Counted from the first letter of the stretch, positions 19,472 to 28,120 are shown. The stretch is DNA of 38,846 bases from B46-G9 sp964548365 (GCA_964548365.1 CAZJRD010000032.1:1-38846); one strand, 5' to 3'. Translations and numbers: made by a program. The notes: generated by a model not told the origin, from the sequence alone.

Positions 19472-22400
19472 CTATGCCGCCTCGCGCCGGTTGACCCATT
19501 TCCTTTTCCCCGCGGAAGCCGGTTCCGCATTTCCCATGGTGTTCTCGATCACATTCCGGTAGGCCTCGAGTCTCGTCATCACACCGGCCGTTGCGCTATG
19601 TTCATCCAACTCAAGGATCAGATACGGCTTTCTTCCCATAATGAATCTGTAGAAGTGCTCGATGAAAGAATCAGCCCCGCATCCGAAGTTGGTCAGATGG
19701 AGGCCGAAAACATTGGGCTGATTTTTCACTACATTGGCCGTTTTCAGGATCTGTGCACCCAATCCCCAGTACATGTGACGAAACGTGGACAGGTTCTCCG
19801 AGGAGACATCAAGGAAATCCATGGGTATCCCCCTGATCCCGACCTTCGCCAGGTTTTGTCCAAGCCTCAGGTTCAGCCGCTCGTCGTAGAGGTTGTATGG
19901 TCGGCCGGTAACCACCACGATCGGATCATCTTTCCTGTGGTCATTGAGCATTTCCTCCCCTGTTTGAAAGAGCTCTCTGGCAAATGCCTCCTGTCTCTCC
20001 AGACCGATAGAGAGGGCCTGTCTTACCTGTCTTCTGGTCACCTTGAGAGAACCGAGCTTCCTCTTTATCTGCTCGAAGATCTCAGTTGCCAGGGTCCCGG
20101 GATCGTATTTGAGGTGGATGACCGGGGAGAGGACCCTTGCAGGCTCTAGTCCGAAGGCCGCACGAACTATATAGGAGTTGGCCTGCACCATGGGACAGAA
20201 GTAACCTCTTTCCGCCGCAGCAGGCGTGGACATATCAATCAAGGTAGGCAGGAAAAGATATTGTGTCTTGCCGGCCAAAGCCTTTACATGTCCATGGGAC
20301 ACCTTAACCGGATAGCAACTTTCGGCCTGCACGGCCTCAATGCCCGACCTGGAGATCTCCTGGTTGGTAGGCGCTGTGAGGACAATGCGACACCCGAGTG
20401 CATCGAAAAAATGTGCCCACAGAATGGCGTCTTGAATCCCATAGAGGGCCCGCTGCATTCCCACCGTCGGACGTCCCTCCACCTCCATAAGGGGATGCTC
20501 CGGCAACGGCTCATAAAGACCTTTCATGTGCTTTTCCCAGAGTCGCTCGCGCACCTGGAACAGGTTCTCGCCCCCCCTTTTCCGCCCCCTGACCAATTCA
20601 TAGCGGCCACACTCACCTCCCCACACGCTCCGACGGCCTCCGAAGTCATATATTTTCAACTTGCATTCGTTGTGGCACTGGGGGTTGGCACGACAAATCT
20701 TTTCGGTGCAGTTCATCCGGTCCTCAATTGCGCTCCTGACACCCCTGAATCGAGTATTCATTCGCTCTGAAAGCATTTTCTGCCGTAAGCGAATGGCAGC
20801 TCCGTATGCGCCCAGTACTTCCCGGTGACGCGGAACAAGAATTTCCCTTCCGAGCACCTGCTCGAAGGCGGCCACGATTCCCCTGTTCAGGGATGGTCCA
20901 CCCAGGAACATAATCCTTCCGCCGATCTTCCGTTTTCCCACTACCCGGTTCAGGTAGTTGTGGACAACCGCGTAACAGAGCCCCGCGATAAGGTCTTCCC
21001 TTGCCACGCCCTTTTGGTGATAGGAAACGAGATCCGATTCCATGAAGACCGTGCACCGCTCAGCCAGCTTGACGGGGTTGCGCGAAGAGAGGGCGATCTT
21101 CTCGAACTCCTCCACAATATTGACTCCGTATTTGTTGGCAAGCTCGTGAAGAAAACTGCCGGTTCCCGCGGCACAGACCTTGTTCATGTCGAAATCCAGG
21201 GGATTACTATTCTGCAGAAAAATATACTTCGAGTCCTGGCCCCCAATCTCGAATATGGTATCCACCGCAGAGTCTATCTCGACGGCCCCGGCGGCGTGCG
21301 CGGTGATTTCGTCGATGATCAGGTCCGCGTTCAAAAAATCACCTACAACATAGCGTCCTGATCCGGTAGTAGAGACACCCTTTATCTCTGCATCTTCACC
21401 GATCGCACTCTGGAGATTCTGCAGCAGACCCTGTGTCACTTCGATTGGTTTTCCCTGGGTAGGAAGATAACGCTTGTGGATGATCTCCTGCCTTTCATTG
21501 ACGAGGGCATATTTTGTGGTGGTGGATCCGATATCTATGCCAAGGTAGGCAGGCGACTTCCTGGCCAGTGCGATGACGGGAATCTCATTCGATTCATTGA
21601 AGCGGGTCTTTTTCATGAGGAGTCTCGGAGCCACGGGCACAAAGGCTTTTTGCTCTTTCTTTCGGGTCTCCCACACGGAGAAATCCATCTCCACTCTTTT
21701 TCCGGACTCCAGAGTTTGAAGAGCAACCCCGATAGCCCCAAGCGAGGTACTGTGCTCCGGGACAATGAGATCGGGGTAATACTCTTTAAACGCTTTTACC
21801 TGGAGAACATTGAGGGAAAGGCCCCCAACGAAAAGGATGGGTCCTTCGAGAACACGATTGGACACCATGGTGCTGATGTAGTTCCGGGTATTCCCCACGT
21901 GGAGTCCGAAAATGATGTCTTCCAGGGCCTCGCCTTTGTTCTGGAGATGAATCATGTCCGATTTGGTAAACACCGTACAACGGCAAGCGACATTCGCCGG
22001 CTTCCGGCTCTTGCTTCCGAGGGAAATAAAGGTATCCAGAATCCTGTCGATGTGGCAATGGGACGCTGCCTTTTCCCTTTCATACAAGGCCGTGGCCAAC
22101 CGCTCTGCCTGCTGGTCGATAAACGATCCGGTGCCGGAAGCACAGGGACCGTTGGTCTTGAAATATGTCAGGCCCCAGGTCCCGTTTTCGTGTCTGATTT
22201 GCATCAGGGCCGTGTCCTGCCCTCCCATGCTGATGATAGATCGCACATCCGGTTGGATGTGCACGGCGCCCAACACCTGGCTGATAGTTTCGTATTCATA
22301 GAAAGCCCTAAACCCTTCGCTGAGCACCTTCCCGTGGTTCCCGGTGAAGCCCACTGATCGGATGTTCTCTTTCCCGAACCTTTCCAACACGTCCTTCATA

Positions 22401-22564
22401 ACCGTTTTCACGTTCTCTTCCACGCGGCCCAAGTGCCGTCTATATGGAGATTCATAGACGATATCCTTCCCTTCACTCATGACCACGCAGTTAATACTGA
22501 CCGATCCCGAATCAATGCCTACGACTACCTGATCTTTTTTCATCGTTTCCCTTCTTTCCCCCAT
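19472..22564 (-). CDS. double BadF/HgdC-type ATPase (acyl-CoA dehydratase activase) fused to a DUF2229-like domain
   Basis: The 1030-residue protein contains two activase modules of the ASKHA fold. Module 1 spans about 14-285, with VGIDSGSVSIN, GGQDTA, GPCASGTGSF (Cys141) and ACRCTVFTKSDM (Cys194/196). Module 2 spans about 340-595, with LGIDIGSTTTKYAL, GGQDSK, KVCAAGTGSF (Cys464) and ERCTVFMESDL (Cys504). HgdC works as a homodimer around one [4Fe-4S] cluster using these cysteines, so this protein may build the dimer within one chain. A Cys-rich linker follows (619, 624, 630, 634, 652), then a DUF2229/COG3580-like domain from about 690. The ATG at 22564 has AAGGAG 6 bases upstream; an internal ATG at 22543 also has a site. 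It follows a 55-residue ORF and a sigma-54 promoter. Role: ATP-driven supply of low-potential electrons to a partner, probably the next gene's product. Confidence 0.88.
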   Translation of the reverse strand: MGERRETMKKDQVVVGIDSGSVSINCVVMSEGKDIVYESPYRRHLGRVEENVKTVMKDVLERFGKENIRSVGFTGNHGKVLSEGFRAFYEYETISQVLGAVHIQPDVRSIISMGGQDTALMQIRHENGTWGLTYFKTNGPCASGTGSFIDQQAERLATALYEREKAASHCHIDRILDTFISLGSKSRKPANVACRCTVFTKSDMIHLQNKGEALEDIIFGLHVGNTRNYISTMVSNRVLEGPILFVGGLSLNVLQVKAFKEYYPDLIVPEHSTSLGAIGVALQTLESGKRVEMDFSVWETRKKEQKAFVPVAPRLLMKKTRFNESNEIPVIALARKSPAYLGIDIGSTTTKYALVNERQEIIHKRYLPTQGKPIEVTQGLLQNLQSAIGEDAEIKGVSTTGSGRYVVGDFLNADLIIDEITAHAAGAVEIDSAVDTIFEIGGQDSKYIFLQNSNPLDFDMNKVCAAGTGSFLHELANKYGVNIVEEFEKIALSSRNPVKLAERCTVFMESDLVSYHQKGVAREDLIAGLCYAVVHNYLNRVVGKRKIGGRIMFLGGPSLNRGIVAAFEQVLGREILVPRHREVLGAYGAAIRLRQKMLSERMNTRFRGVRSAIEDRMNCTEKICRANPQCHNECKLKIYDFGGRRSVWGGECGRYELVRGRKRGGENLFQVRERLWEKHMKGLYEPLPEHPLMEVEGRPTVGMQRALYGIQDAILWAHFFDALGCRIVLTAPTNQEISRSGIEAVQAESCYPVKVSHGHVKALAGKTQYLFLPTLIDMSTPAAAERGYFCPMVQANSYIVRAAFGLEPARVLSPVIHLKYDPGTLATEIFEQIKRKLGSLKVTRRQVRQALSIGLERQEAFARELFQTGEEMLNDHRKDDPIVVVTGRPYNLYDERLNLRLGQNLAKVGIRGIPMDFLDVSSENLSTFRHMYWGLGAQILKTANVVKNQPNVFGLHLTNFGCGADSFIEHFYRFIMGRKPYLILELDEHSATAGVMTRLEAYRNVIENTMGNAEPASAGKRKWVNRREAA

Positions 22565-22582
22565 GATCTGCTCCTTCCTTAT

Positions 22583-22750
22583 TTAACGATGACAGTTCCG
22601 TAACGCTCGCTTCTCTGCTCGAAATCTCTTGTAAAAGGCCCGCTCGTAAACCTGGCAGAGGAACGAGGAGACCCCCTTTGCCAGACCGAGATCCCTTAAC
22701 CGGCAGTAAATGTGCAATGGATCGAGAAAATGCTGCATTCTTGCTGTCAC
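22583..22750 (-). CDS. small protein upstream of the activase (about 55 residues)
   Basis: This is a small ORF I found by eye. It opens with GTG at 22750, placed 7 bases after a perfect AAGGAG; an in-frame ATG at 22756 sits too close to that site (1 base). The product reads MTARMQHFLDPLHIYCRLRD and continues with LGLAKGVSSFLCQVYERAFY to a basic C terminus (RFRAEKRALRNCHR). It has three cysteines, no membrane segment, and amphipathic helix character. It ends 18 bases before the activase start, within the transcript expected from the sigma-54 promoter just upstream. The position and ribosome site argue for a real gene. I do not recognise a family with certainty. Confidence 0.6.
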   Translation of the reverse strand: MTARMQHFLDPLHIYCRLRDLGLAKGVSSFLCQVYERAFYKRFRAEKRALRNCHR

Positions 22751-22785
22751 GGCCATTCTCCTTTTTCAGGTTTTGATCCCTAGTT

Positions 22786-22804
22786 TAGCAAGGGGTGTAC
22801 CAAA
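22786..22804 (-). promoter_or_regulatory. sigma-54 (-24/-12) promoter for the activase operon
   Basis: The minus strand reads TTTGGTACACCCCTTGCTAA. The -24 element is TGGTAC (consensus TGGCAC) and the -12 element is TTGCT, with exactly 10 bases between the invariant GG and GC. The predicted start of transcription near 22777 gives a leader of about 27 bases to the small ORF, with its AAGGAG inside. The gene next upstream encodes a sigma-54-dependent response regulator. Confidence 0.7.
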
Positions 22805-22844
22805 GGAGTCGATGTCCCGTTACCTCTGCTCCAACTTGCTCCAT

Positions 22845-22864
22845 TGAGCGGGCAGAGACGCTCA
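22845..22864. promoter_or_regulatory. candidate activator dyad TGAGCG-N8-CGCTCA
   Basis: A perfect 6+6 inverted repeat lies about 70-85 bases upstream of the predicted sigma-54 start point, a plausible place for enhancer binding. A related dyad (TTGAGC-N4-GCTCAA core) occurs upstream of the kinase gene at 27148-27167, suggesting the neighbouring response regulator may bind both. Confidence 0.45.
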
Positions 22865-22940
22865 GTGGATATGAGCTATATTATTGATATTAAATAGAAT
22901 AAATGCAGGCCAGGAGCCATAACGCAAAATCTGTAGACTT

Positions 22941-22960
22941 CTCTCCTCCGGGTTGGAGAG
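22941..22960. repeat. inverted repeat CTCTCC-N8-GGAGAG upstream of the sigma-54 promoter
   Basis: This is a second perfect 6+6 inverted repeat with the same N8 spacing, about 165-185 bases upstream of the predicted start point and downstream of the response-regulator gene. There is no T-run on either side, so it is not a standard terminator. It could be another activator site. An A/T-rich stretch at 22875-22905 between the two dyads might bend DNA. The rest of 22865-23100 holds nothing I can name. Confidence 0.4.
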
Positions 22961-23100
22961 TCCGCCTTGAAAATGCTTGTTCTGGAAGGAAGGATGCAAA
23001 TGCAGTTGACATCGTGCTGGTTTCATCGAGGGAAGAGTAGCAAATTCAACTGCTTGATAAGGCGCAAGGATGGTTGAAGGTGCAACAAAGGTTGCAGCGT

Positions 23101-24525
23101 TCAGGAGCTCTGGTTCATCTTCTTAAGACGCTTGTTCAGGGCCTGGCGGCTAATACCCAGCGCCAGCGCGGCGATCGACTGGTTGTCGCATGCCCTTTTC
23201 ATGGCCTCCTCCACCAGCAGGTCCTCAATCTGTTTGAGAGTGGGCAGGGATTCGGAAAAGGTGACGCAGGTCTTGCCTTTGCCCACCGGGCCCGCGGACG
23301 TTTCCGCGTGCGTCGAAGGCTCCTGAAAAATATGCGACTTGAAGACCTCCATGGAGAGCTTTCCCGATTGGTGACGGCTCAGGGCATCGTAGATCATGGA
23401 CTCGAGCTCACGCACATTCCCGGGATAGTGATAGCTGGCGAGGAGGGCGATCAACTCCTCCGGTGGGGTCGGCCTTTTCTTGCCGAGGTTCCTAGCAGCC
23501 TTGTCCAGGAGATGGTCCACAAGCACGGGCAGATCTTCGAGACGCTCCCTTAGCGGAGGGATGTGGATCTGATGGTCACAAAGCCGGTAATAAAGATCCT
23601 TCCGAAAACTTCCTGCAGCCTGCATGGCCTCGAGGTTCTGGTTCGTAGCCACGATAATCCGGGCGTCGGACCGTTTGGCCACATCAGAGCCCAGGGGCAG
23701 GTATTCTGCTTCCTGAAGAAGCCTGAGCAGCTTGACCTGAGAAGGGATACTCAAATCCCCGATTTCGTCCAGGAAAAGTGTGCCTTCGAACGCCTGCTCC
23801 ACCAGGCCGCTTCGTGCCTGATCAGCGCCCGTAAAGGCGCCTCGTTTGTGGCCGAAGAGACTGTCCGAAAAGATGTTGTCGTCAAACCCCGCCACGTTGA
23901 CCGCTACGAACTTTCCCGAACGGTTGCTGAGGGTGTGGACGGCCCTTGCAAACAGCTCCTTGCCCACACCGGTCTCTCCGCTGATCAGCACCGGCCTGGG
24001 GCTCGTGGCAATCGCCTCGGCATACTGAAAAATGGACCGGATGTTCAGGCTGTTCGTGATAATCTCTGAAAACGCCTCAGGATGTTTCAGTGTTCCGGAG
24101 AGAAAACTCGCCTTGATGGACCGGTTTTCCCGCTGCAGTTCGCGAAGCTCTACCGCCCTTCGTACACTACCGACGAGACGGCTTCTTTCCACCGGCTTGA
24201 CCATGTAATCGAATGCCCCCAGCTTCATGCACTTCACGGCCGTTTCCACGTCATTCGCACCGGTAATAACGATGACAGGGATGTCCGGAAAATCGCCGAT
24301 GATTTGGGGTAACAGCTCTTCCCCTGAAATGTGGGGCATCCTCAGGTCGAGGAGCATTACCTCGATCTCCCTGCTGGACAAACAGGACATGACCTCCCGG
24401 CTGTCCTGGCATCGGATGATATGGTTCATATTGGCGGAGCGAAGCGCCATCTCGAAGCTGGCAAGTGCCTGCACCTCATCATCCACCAGCATCACCGGAA
24501 GCTGCGGGTAAACAGACTCACTCAT
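23101..24525 (-). CDS. sigma-54-dependent response regulator (NtrC family)
   Basis: The 474-residue protein has three domains. A receiver domain comes first (VDDE at 14-17, phosphoacceptor Asp60 in LLDLRMP, Lys in DYMVKPVE). An AAA+ domain follows with GETGVGKE, a canonical GAFTGA loop, FLDEIGDL and a PGNVRELE motif. The C-terminal Fis-type helix-turn-helix is IAALALGISRQALNKRLKK. I chose ATG 24525 because it overlaps the kinase stop as ATGA and begins just before the receiver fold; a longer frame to 24612 lies inside the kinase gene. It is the partner of the kinase. Its nearest downstream operon has a sigma-54 promoter, so that operon is the best candidate target. Confidence 0.95.
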   Translation of the reverse strand: MSESVYPQLPVMLVDDEVQALASFEMALRSANMNHIIRCQDSREVMSCLSSREIEVMLLDLRMPHISGEELLPQIIGDFPDIPVIVITGANDVETAVKCMKLGAFDYMVKPVERSRLVGSVRRAVELRELQRENRSIKASFLSGTLKHPEAFSEIITNSLNIRSIFQYAEAIATSPRPVLISGETGVGKELFARAVHTLSNRSGKFVAVNVAGFDDNIFSDSLFGHKRGAFTGADQARSGLVEQAFEGTLFLDEIGDLSIPSQVKLLRLLQEAEYLPLGSDVAKRSDARIIVATNQNLEAMQAAGSFRKDLYYRLCDHQIHIPPLRERLEDLPVLVDHLLDKAARNLGKKRPTPPEELIALLASYHYPGNVRELESMIYDALSRHQSGKLSMEVFKSHIFQEPSTHAETSAGPVGKGKTCVTFSESLPTLKQIEDLLVEEAMKRACDNQSIAALALGISRQALNKRLKKMNQSS

Positions 24526-27083
24526 GGTATAGTCCCTCCCGGGGAAGGTTGACGGTCGATCGGCAGCCGGATTTCCGCTGTGGTCCCCCTGGCTGCCTCT
24601 GAATGAAAGCATAAGGTGCCGCCGAGTTCTTCTACGATCTTTAAAGAGATGGACAGGCCCAGTCCTACCCCTCCCTGGTCCTGTCTGGTTGTGAAAAAGG
24701 GGTCCGTGATGTGGGCAAGTGCCTCCTCCGGTATCCCCGAGCCCTCGTCACGAACCAGGATGACGACCTCCCCTTTGGCCGGGTCAAAAGAAGATGAGAC
24801 AAAAACTCCACGTTCCTTGTCATCGATGGCCTGGCAGGCGTTCTGGATCAGATTGATCATAACCTGCTCGAGCCGCTGGAAATTGCCCATGATCGCTGGC
24901 AGGTCATTACCGTATTCTATGACGAATCGGTTTGTGGACTTATTGATCATGTTTGCGAGAAGGGAAATCGCCGATGAAAGGACAGCTTTCACGTCCAGTG
25001 ACTGTCTCATATCACCGGATTCCTCCCTGACGTAGTTCTTCAGATCCTCGACGATCCGCTTGATCCTTTTTGATCCGTCCAGGATCCCGGAAAACAGTGC
25101 CGGCACCTTGCCCCGGATCTCGGTATACCTCATGCCTCCCAGGAGAAAGTCACCGTTTTGCTCATAGTATTCCTTGAGGATCGGCATAGCATGGTCCCAT
25201 GCCTCTTTCAGAATGGGTGCATTCAGCATGATGAAGTTGTTGGGATTGTTCACCTCATGGGAGACTCCAGAGACAAGCGTCCCGAGGGCCACCATCTTGC
25301 TCGCCTGCATCAGCTTCTGTTCCTGGATCATGGCCTGTTTTTCCGCTTCTTTTCTTTCAGTAATGTCCCGGGTAATCCCGCGAAAACCAATGGGTTCGCC
25401 ATCTGAATCGCGCATCAGGGAAATGGAAATCTCAAGAAATCGGCGGTTCCCGCTCTTCTGGATGGTTTCCCACCCCAGTGCCCTTGAGGGTTCCCCGGTC
25501 CTGAACACTTCGTTGAAGGTTTCATAGACCTTTTTCGCCGTCTTTTCGCTCATATACTGTCGGTTATTCATCCCCTTGAGCTCTTCCTTTTGGTAACCCA
25601 AGATCCTGCACATGGAATCGTTGAAAAAGGTCAGGTTGCCCGCAAGATCAACCTCGTAGTAACCGTCTTCAATACTGTGCAAAATCGTTCTGTATTTCTC
25701 CTCGCTCTTACTCAGGGCGCTTTCCACACCCATTCGTTCCGTGATCTCCTTTTTATAGTCCTTCAGAGTACCCATCATTTCTTTCTGTTGCGCTCGGATG
25801 GTGGTTAACGCCCTTGAAAAGCGACGAGAAAGGAAAAGCGACTGGAAGAAAATGAATATGAAGAAACCAAAAGGAGCAAGATACCCGGTTCCTATTATCC
25901 GCTCAGCATACATCACATCATTGAGTGCCGCCAGAGAGAGGATGACATACCCGAAGAACAAGGCAGACGTTCCCTCACGCCCGTGCCTCCAACAGTCGAT
26001 GAGGAAATAGAAACAGTAAACAGCGGTCCCAAGCATAAAGATCTCGCCCAAGGGAAGGGTCTTGGTGAAAATCCTCGCATTCGTAGAAACTACGACGGCT
26101 GAAAGGATCAGGAAACTGATGGTGACAACTTGGAGAAATCGTTTTGAAAACTCACTGAACAGGGATCTCAGATACAGGCAGAAGGCAGGGATAGCAAGGT
26201 AAAACGAAAGATATTCAAGCCTTGTCATGAGTGCCCAGTTCGCGTTGGGGAAAAAGAGTGAAAATGGTCTTTCACCGGTATCAAGGAGACGCAGACCGAT
26301 CAAAAGGCAGAAAACACTGAAGTAGAGGGAGGAGCGATCTTTCCTTTTGAAATCAACCAGGCCGAGGTTATACATGGCGATGATAAATATGCCTCCTAAC
26401 AGAAACAGGGCCAGCCCGATTCTCTTCTCTCTCATCCACCTGAGCTGATCCCCATCACCAAGCTTCACTGCTTCCCAAATCCCGCCTCGCCTGTGGTGAA
26501 AGTTCGAAACGAGGAAAATTATCTCTATTTCCTTCTTTACAGGGTCCAGGTTTACTACCTGTGGGAGGAATCGCGGCACTGTTGTTTCATGACTCGTCCC
26601 CGCGACCCCTGCAGAGGCGACCTTTTTTCCGTTCACATAGATAGTATAAGCTGTCCCCATATCAAGAATTCTCAGGGCCAGGCTGGTCCATTGGTGCCCC
26701 AAAAGAACCTTCACCCGGTAGGTCGCATATCCAACGCCAGGAAACCTGCGCTCGCCATTGATGCGCCGGTTCCAGTATCCGGGCACCTTCATGAATCCGG
26801 TCTTACGGGGTGTCTCCTCCCCGGAGAAATCTGACGGAATGAATTGTTTTTTCCAGTAGAATTCAAAGTTTCCTGCGAGATCGACAGGGCCATCCGTTTT
26901 GAAATCCCACTTTCGCAAATCCATTACACCATTTATCGCCTCAGGGGATTTTTTCGCCGAGGCATTGCTGTTACACATAAAGACCACATGAGGGAGAAGA
27001 ACGAAGAACAGGAAAGCACATCCAATGTTGAGCCTTATCAGAGGACCACGGTTGTCTTCATGGCAAGCACGGCTCATGAGCAT
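24522..27083 (-). CDS. sensor histidine kinase: 7TMR-DISM receptor, PAS, HisKA-like and HATPase domains
   Basis: The 853-residue kinase begins with a signal-like hydrophobic segment (about 16-36). An extracytoplasmic jelly-roll region of the 7TMR-DISMED2/glycosyl-binding type spans about 50-205 (VPGYWNR, GYATYRVKV, LRILDMGTAYTIYVNG), followed by seven transmembrane helices at about 220-415, a coiled linker, a PAS domain at about 460-575 ending in GITRDITERK, the phosphorylation His609 in VSGVSHEVNNP, and a HATPase domain (NLIQNA, DEGSGIP, GVGLGLS). The jelly-roll plus 7TM architecture suggests sensing of a carbohydrate or other extracellular small ligand. The first of two close ATGs is preferred (27083), with GGAGGG 6 bases upstream. 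Its stop overlaps the response-regulator start by 4 bases. Confidence 0.93.
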   Translation of the reverse strand: MLMSRACHEDNRGPLIRLNIGCAFLFFVLLPHVVFMCNSNASAKKSPEAINGVMDLRKWDFKTDGPVDLAGNFEFYWKKQFIPSDFSGEETPRKTGFMKVPGYWNRRINGERRFPGVGYATYRVKVLLGHQWTSLALRILDMGTAYTIYVNGKKVASAGVAGTSHETTVPRFLPQVVNLDPVKKEIEIIFLVSNFHHRRGGIWEAVKLGDGDQLRWMREKRIGLALFLLGGIFIIAMYNLGLVDFKRKDRSSLYFSVFCLLIGLRLLDTGERPFSLFFPNANWALMTRLEYLSFYLAIPAFCLYLRSLFSEFSKRFLQVVTISFLILSAVVVSTNARIFTKTLPLGEIFMLGTAVYCFYFLIDCWRHGREGTSALFFGYVILSLAALNDVMYAERIIGTGYLAPFGFFIFIFFQSLFLSRRFSRALTTIRAQQKEMMGTLKDYKKEITERMGVESALSKSEEKYRTILHSIEDGYYEVDLAGNLTFFNDSMCRILGYQKEELKGMNNRQYMSEKTAKKVYETFNEVFRTGEPSRALGWETIQKSGNRRFLEISISLMRDSDGEPIGFRGITRDITERKEAEKQAMIQEQKLMQASKMVALGTLVSGVSHEVNNPNNFIMLNAPILKEAWDHAMPILKEYYEQNGDFLLGGMRYTEIRGKVPALFSGILDGSKRIKRIVEDLKNYVREESGDMRQSLDVKAVLSSAISLLANMINKSTNRFVIEYGNDLPAIMGNFQRLEQVMINLIQNACQAIDDKERGVFVSSSFDPAKGEVVILVRDEGSGIPEEALAHITDPFFTTRQDQGGVGLGLSISLKIVEELGGTLCFHSEAARGTTAEIRLPIDRQPSPGGTIP

Positions 27084-27400
27084 TGAGACCCTCCAAAGAA
27101 TAAGGTTTCAGCGACCAGCCCGAAAAAATCGTCAAGTGATGCATATAGATTGAGCGCCTGCTCAATCGTGGCCTACTGGTTTCGGCTACTCGGGGCAATA
27201 ACAGATCCTGGCTATAGAAATCCATGGTTCCCAAGGGGACGAGAGGCATGCGTCAGGAGGCACGGGGCATACTTTGAGCAAAGTCTCCAAGGAAACCTCA
27301 GCGCATGAAGTCAAGAAGAGGAGGAAAAACAATGACTTCATTAGAGAACAAAAAACCCTAAGAGTCAAGAAAAAGCGTATTTAAAATGAGAGTTTCGCGA
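27084..27400. other. upstream region of the kinase gene
   Basis: This 317-base spacer lies between the kinase start and the TauE-like gene end. It holds a 20-bp dyad at 27148-27167 (listed separately). A short plus-strand frame near 27304-27361, encoding at most 18 residues, has GAGGAGG before an inner ATG; it is too short to call. No terminator with a convincing T-run follows the TauE-like gene. No other gene is seen. Confidence 0.5.
27148..27167. promoter_or_regulatory. dyad GATTGAGC-N4-GCTCAATC upstream of the kinase gene
   Basis: A perfect 8+8 inverted repeat lies 65-85 bases before the kinase start. There is no T-run after it, so it is more likely an operator than a terminator. It shares the TTGAGCG half-site with the dyad at 22845-22864, raising the possibility of autoregulation by the response regulator. 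Confidence 0.5.
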
Positions 27401-28120
27401 TCACGACCGGTAAATCAGGAAAGCACCAAGCAGACCGAGGAGAATGAACATGACCTTCTTGTACTGAACGTCGCTGATCTTGCCGTAACACAGGGCACCC
27501 ACATAGGTCCCCAACAAGAGTGCAGGAAAAGAAACACCGAAATATTTCAGGACGACCGTTGTAATGAGACCATTTAGCGTATAGAAGAGAACCACAATCG
27601 CCCCGATAACAAAGAACATCCCCTGTAAAGAGGCTTTTATGCGATCCTTGGGCCAATCCTGCAAGGAGGCGTACACGATGACTGCGGGCCCCGACGCACT
27701 GAAGGCACCCCCAAGGCACCCCCCGAGAAAGCCGAACAGATATCCCCACCTTTCAGCGGTTTCTCTTGGTCGTCTCTTTGATACCAGGCTGTAGACCGAA
27801 TAGGCAATGAGGAGGCTCCCGAGAACAAACTGGACCATGCCCTTGTCCATTTTCTTGAGGAACAGGACACCGAGGGGTATACCCGGCACGGTCCCGATCA
27901 GGAAAGGAATAATTTTCCTCCACGCAAGATACTTCCAGAGCTGAATCAAGAGAACGGTAGTCATGGTGAGTCCCATCACTGCCGTCAAGGGTATCACGGT
28001 CTTGATATCGAGAAACATTGCGAGGAGCGGTATGGCAAGCAGGATTGATCCAAACCCGGATAGCCCCTGGGTGAAACCGGCAAAAAAGATAATCGCACAG
28101 ATCAACAAATAGGTTTCCAT
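27401..28120 (-). CDS. TauE/SafE-family membrane transporter
   Basis: This is a 239-residue, almost wholly hydrophobic protein of the TauE/SafE (DUF81, COG0730) family. Members export sulfite, sulfoacetate or other small organic anions. The two family repeats begin near IIFFAGFTQGLSGFGSILLA and near FLGGCLGGAFSASGPAVIVYA. There are about eight predicted membrane spans, and length is normal. Its ATG overlaps the stop of the molybdopterin oxidoreductase gene as TGATG, so the two are translationally coupled, suggesting that the transporter moves a substrate or product of that enzyme. The specific anion cannot be read from the sequence. Confidence 0.9.
   Translation of the reverse strand: METYLLICAIIFFAGFTQGLSGFGSILLAIPLLAMFLDIKTVIPLTAVMGLTMTTVLLIQLWKYLAWRKIIPFLIGTVPGIPLGVLFLKKMDKGMVQFVLGSLLIAYSVYSLVSKRRPRETAERWGYLFGFLGGCLGGAFSASGPAVIVYASLQDWPKDRIKASLQGMFFVIGAIVVLFYTLNGLITTVVLKYFGVSFPALLLGTYVGALCYGKISDVQYKKVMFILLGLLGAFLIYRS

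Noticed and set aside
22941..22960. Terminator for the response-regulator gene
   Set aside because: The stem has no T-run on the minus strand.
23006..23034. TTGACA as a plus-strand promoter
   Set aside because: There is no acceptable -10 at 16-18 bases and no plus-strand gene follows.
27304..27361. A plus-strand microORF with a strong GAGGAGG site
   Set aside because: At most 18 codons, no similarity or conservation evidence, and no promoter visible.
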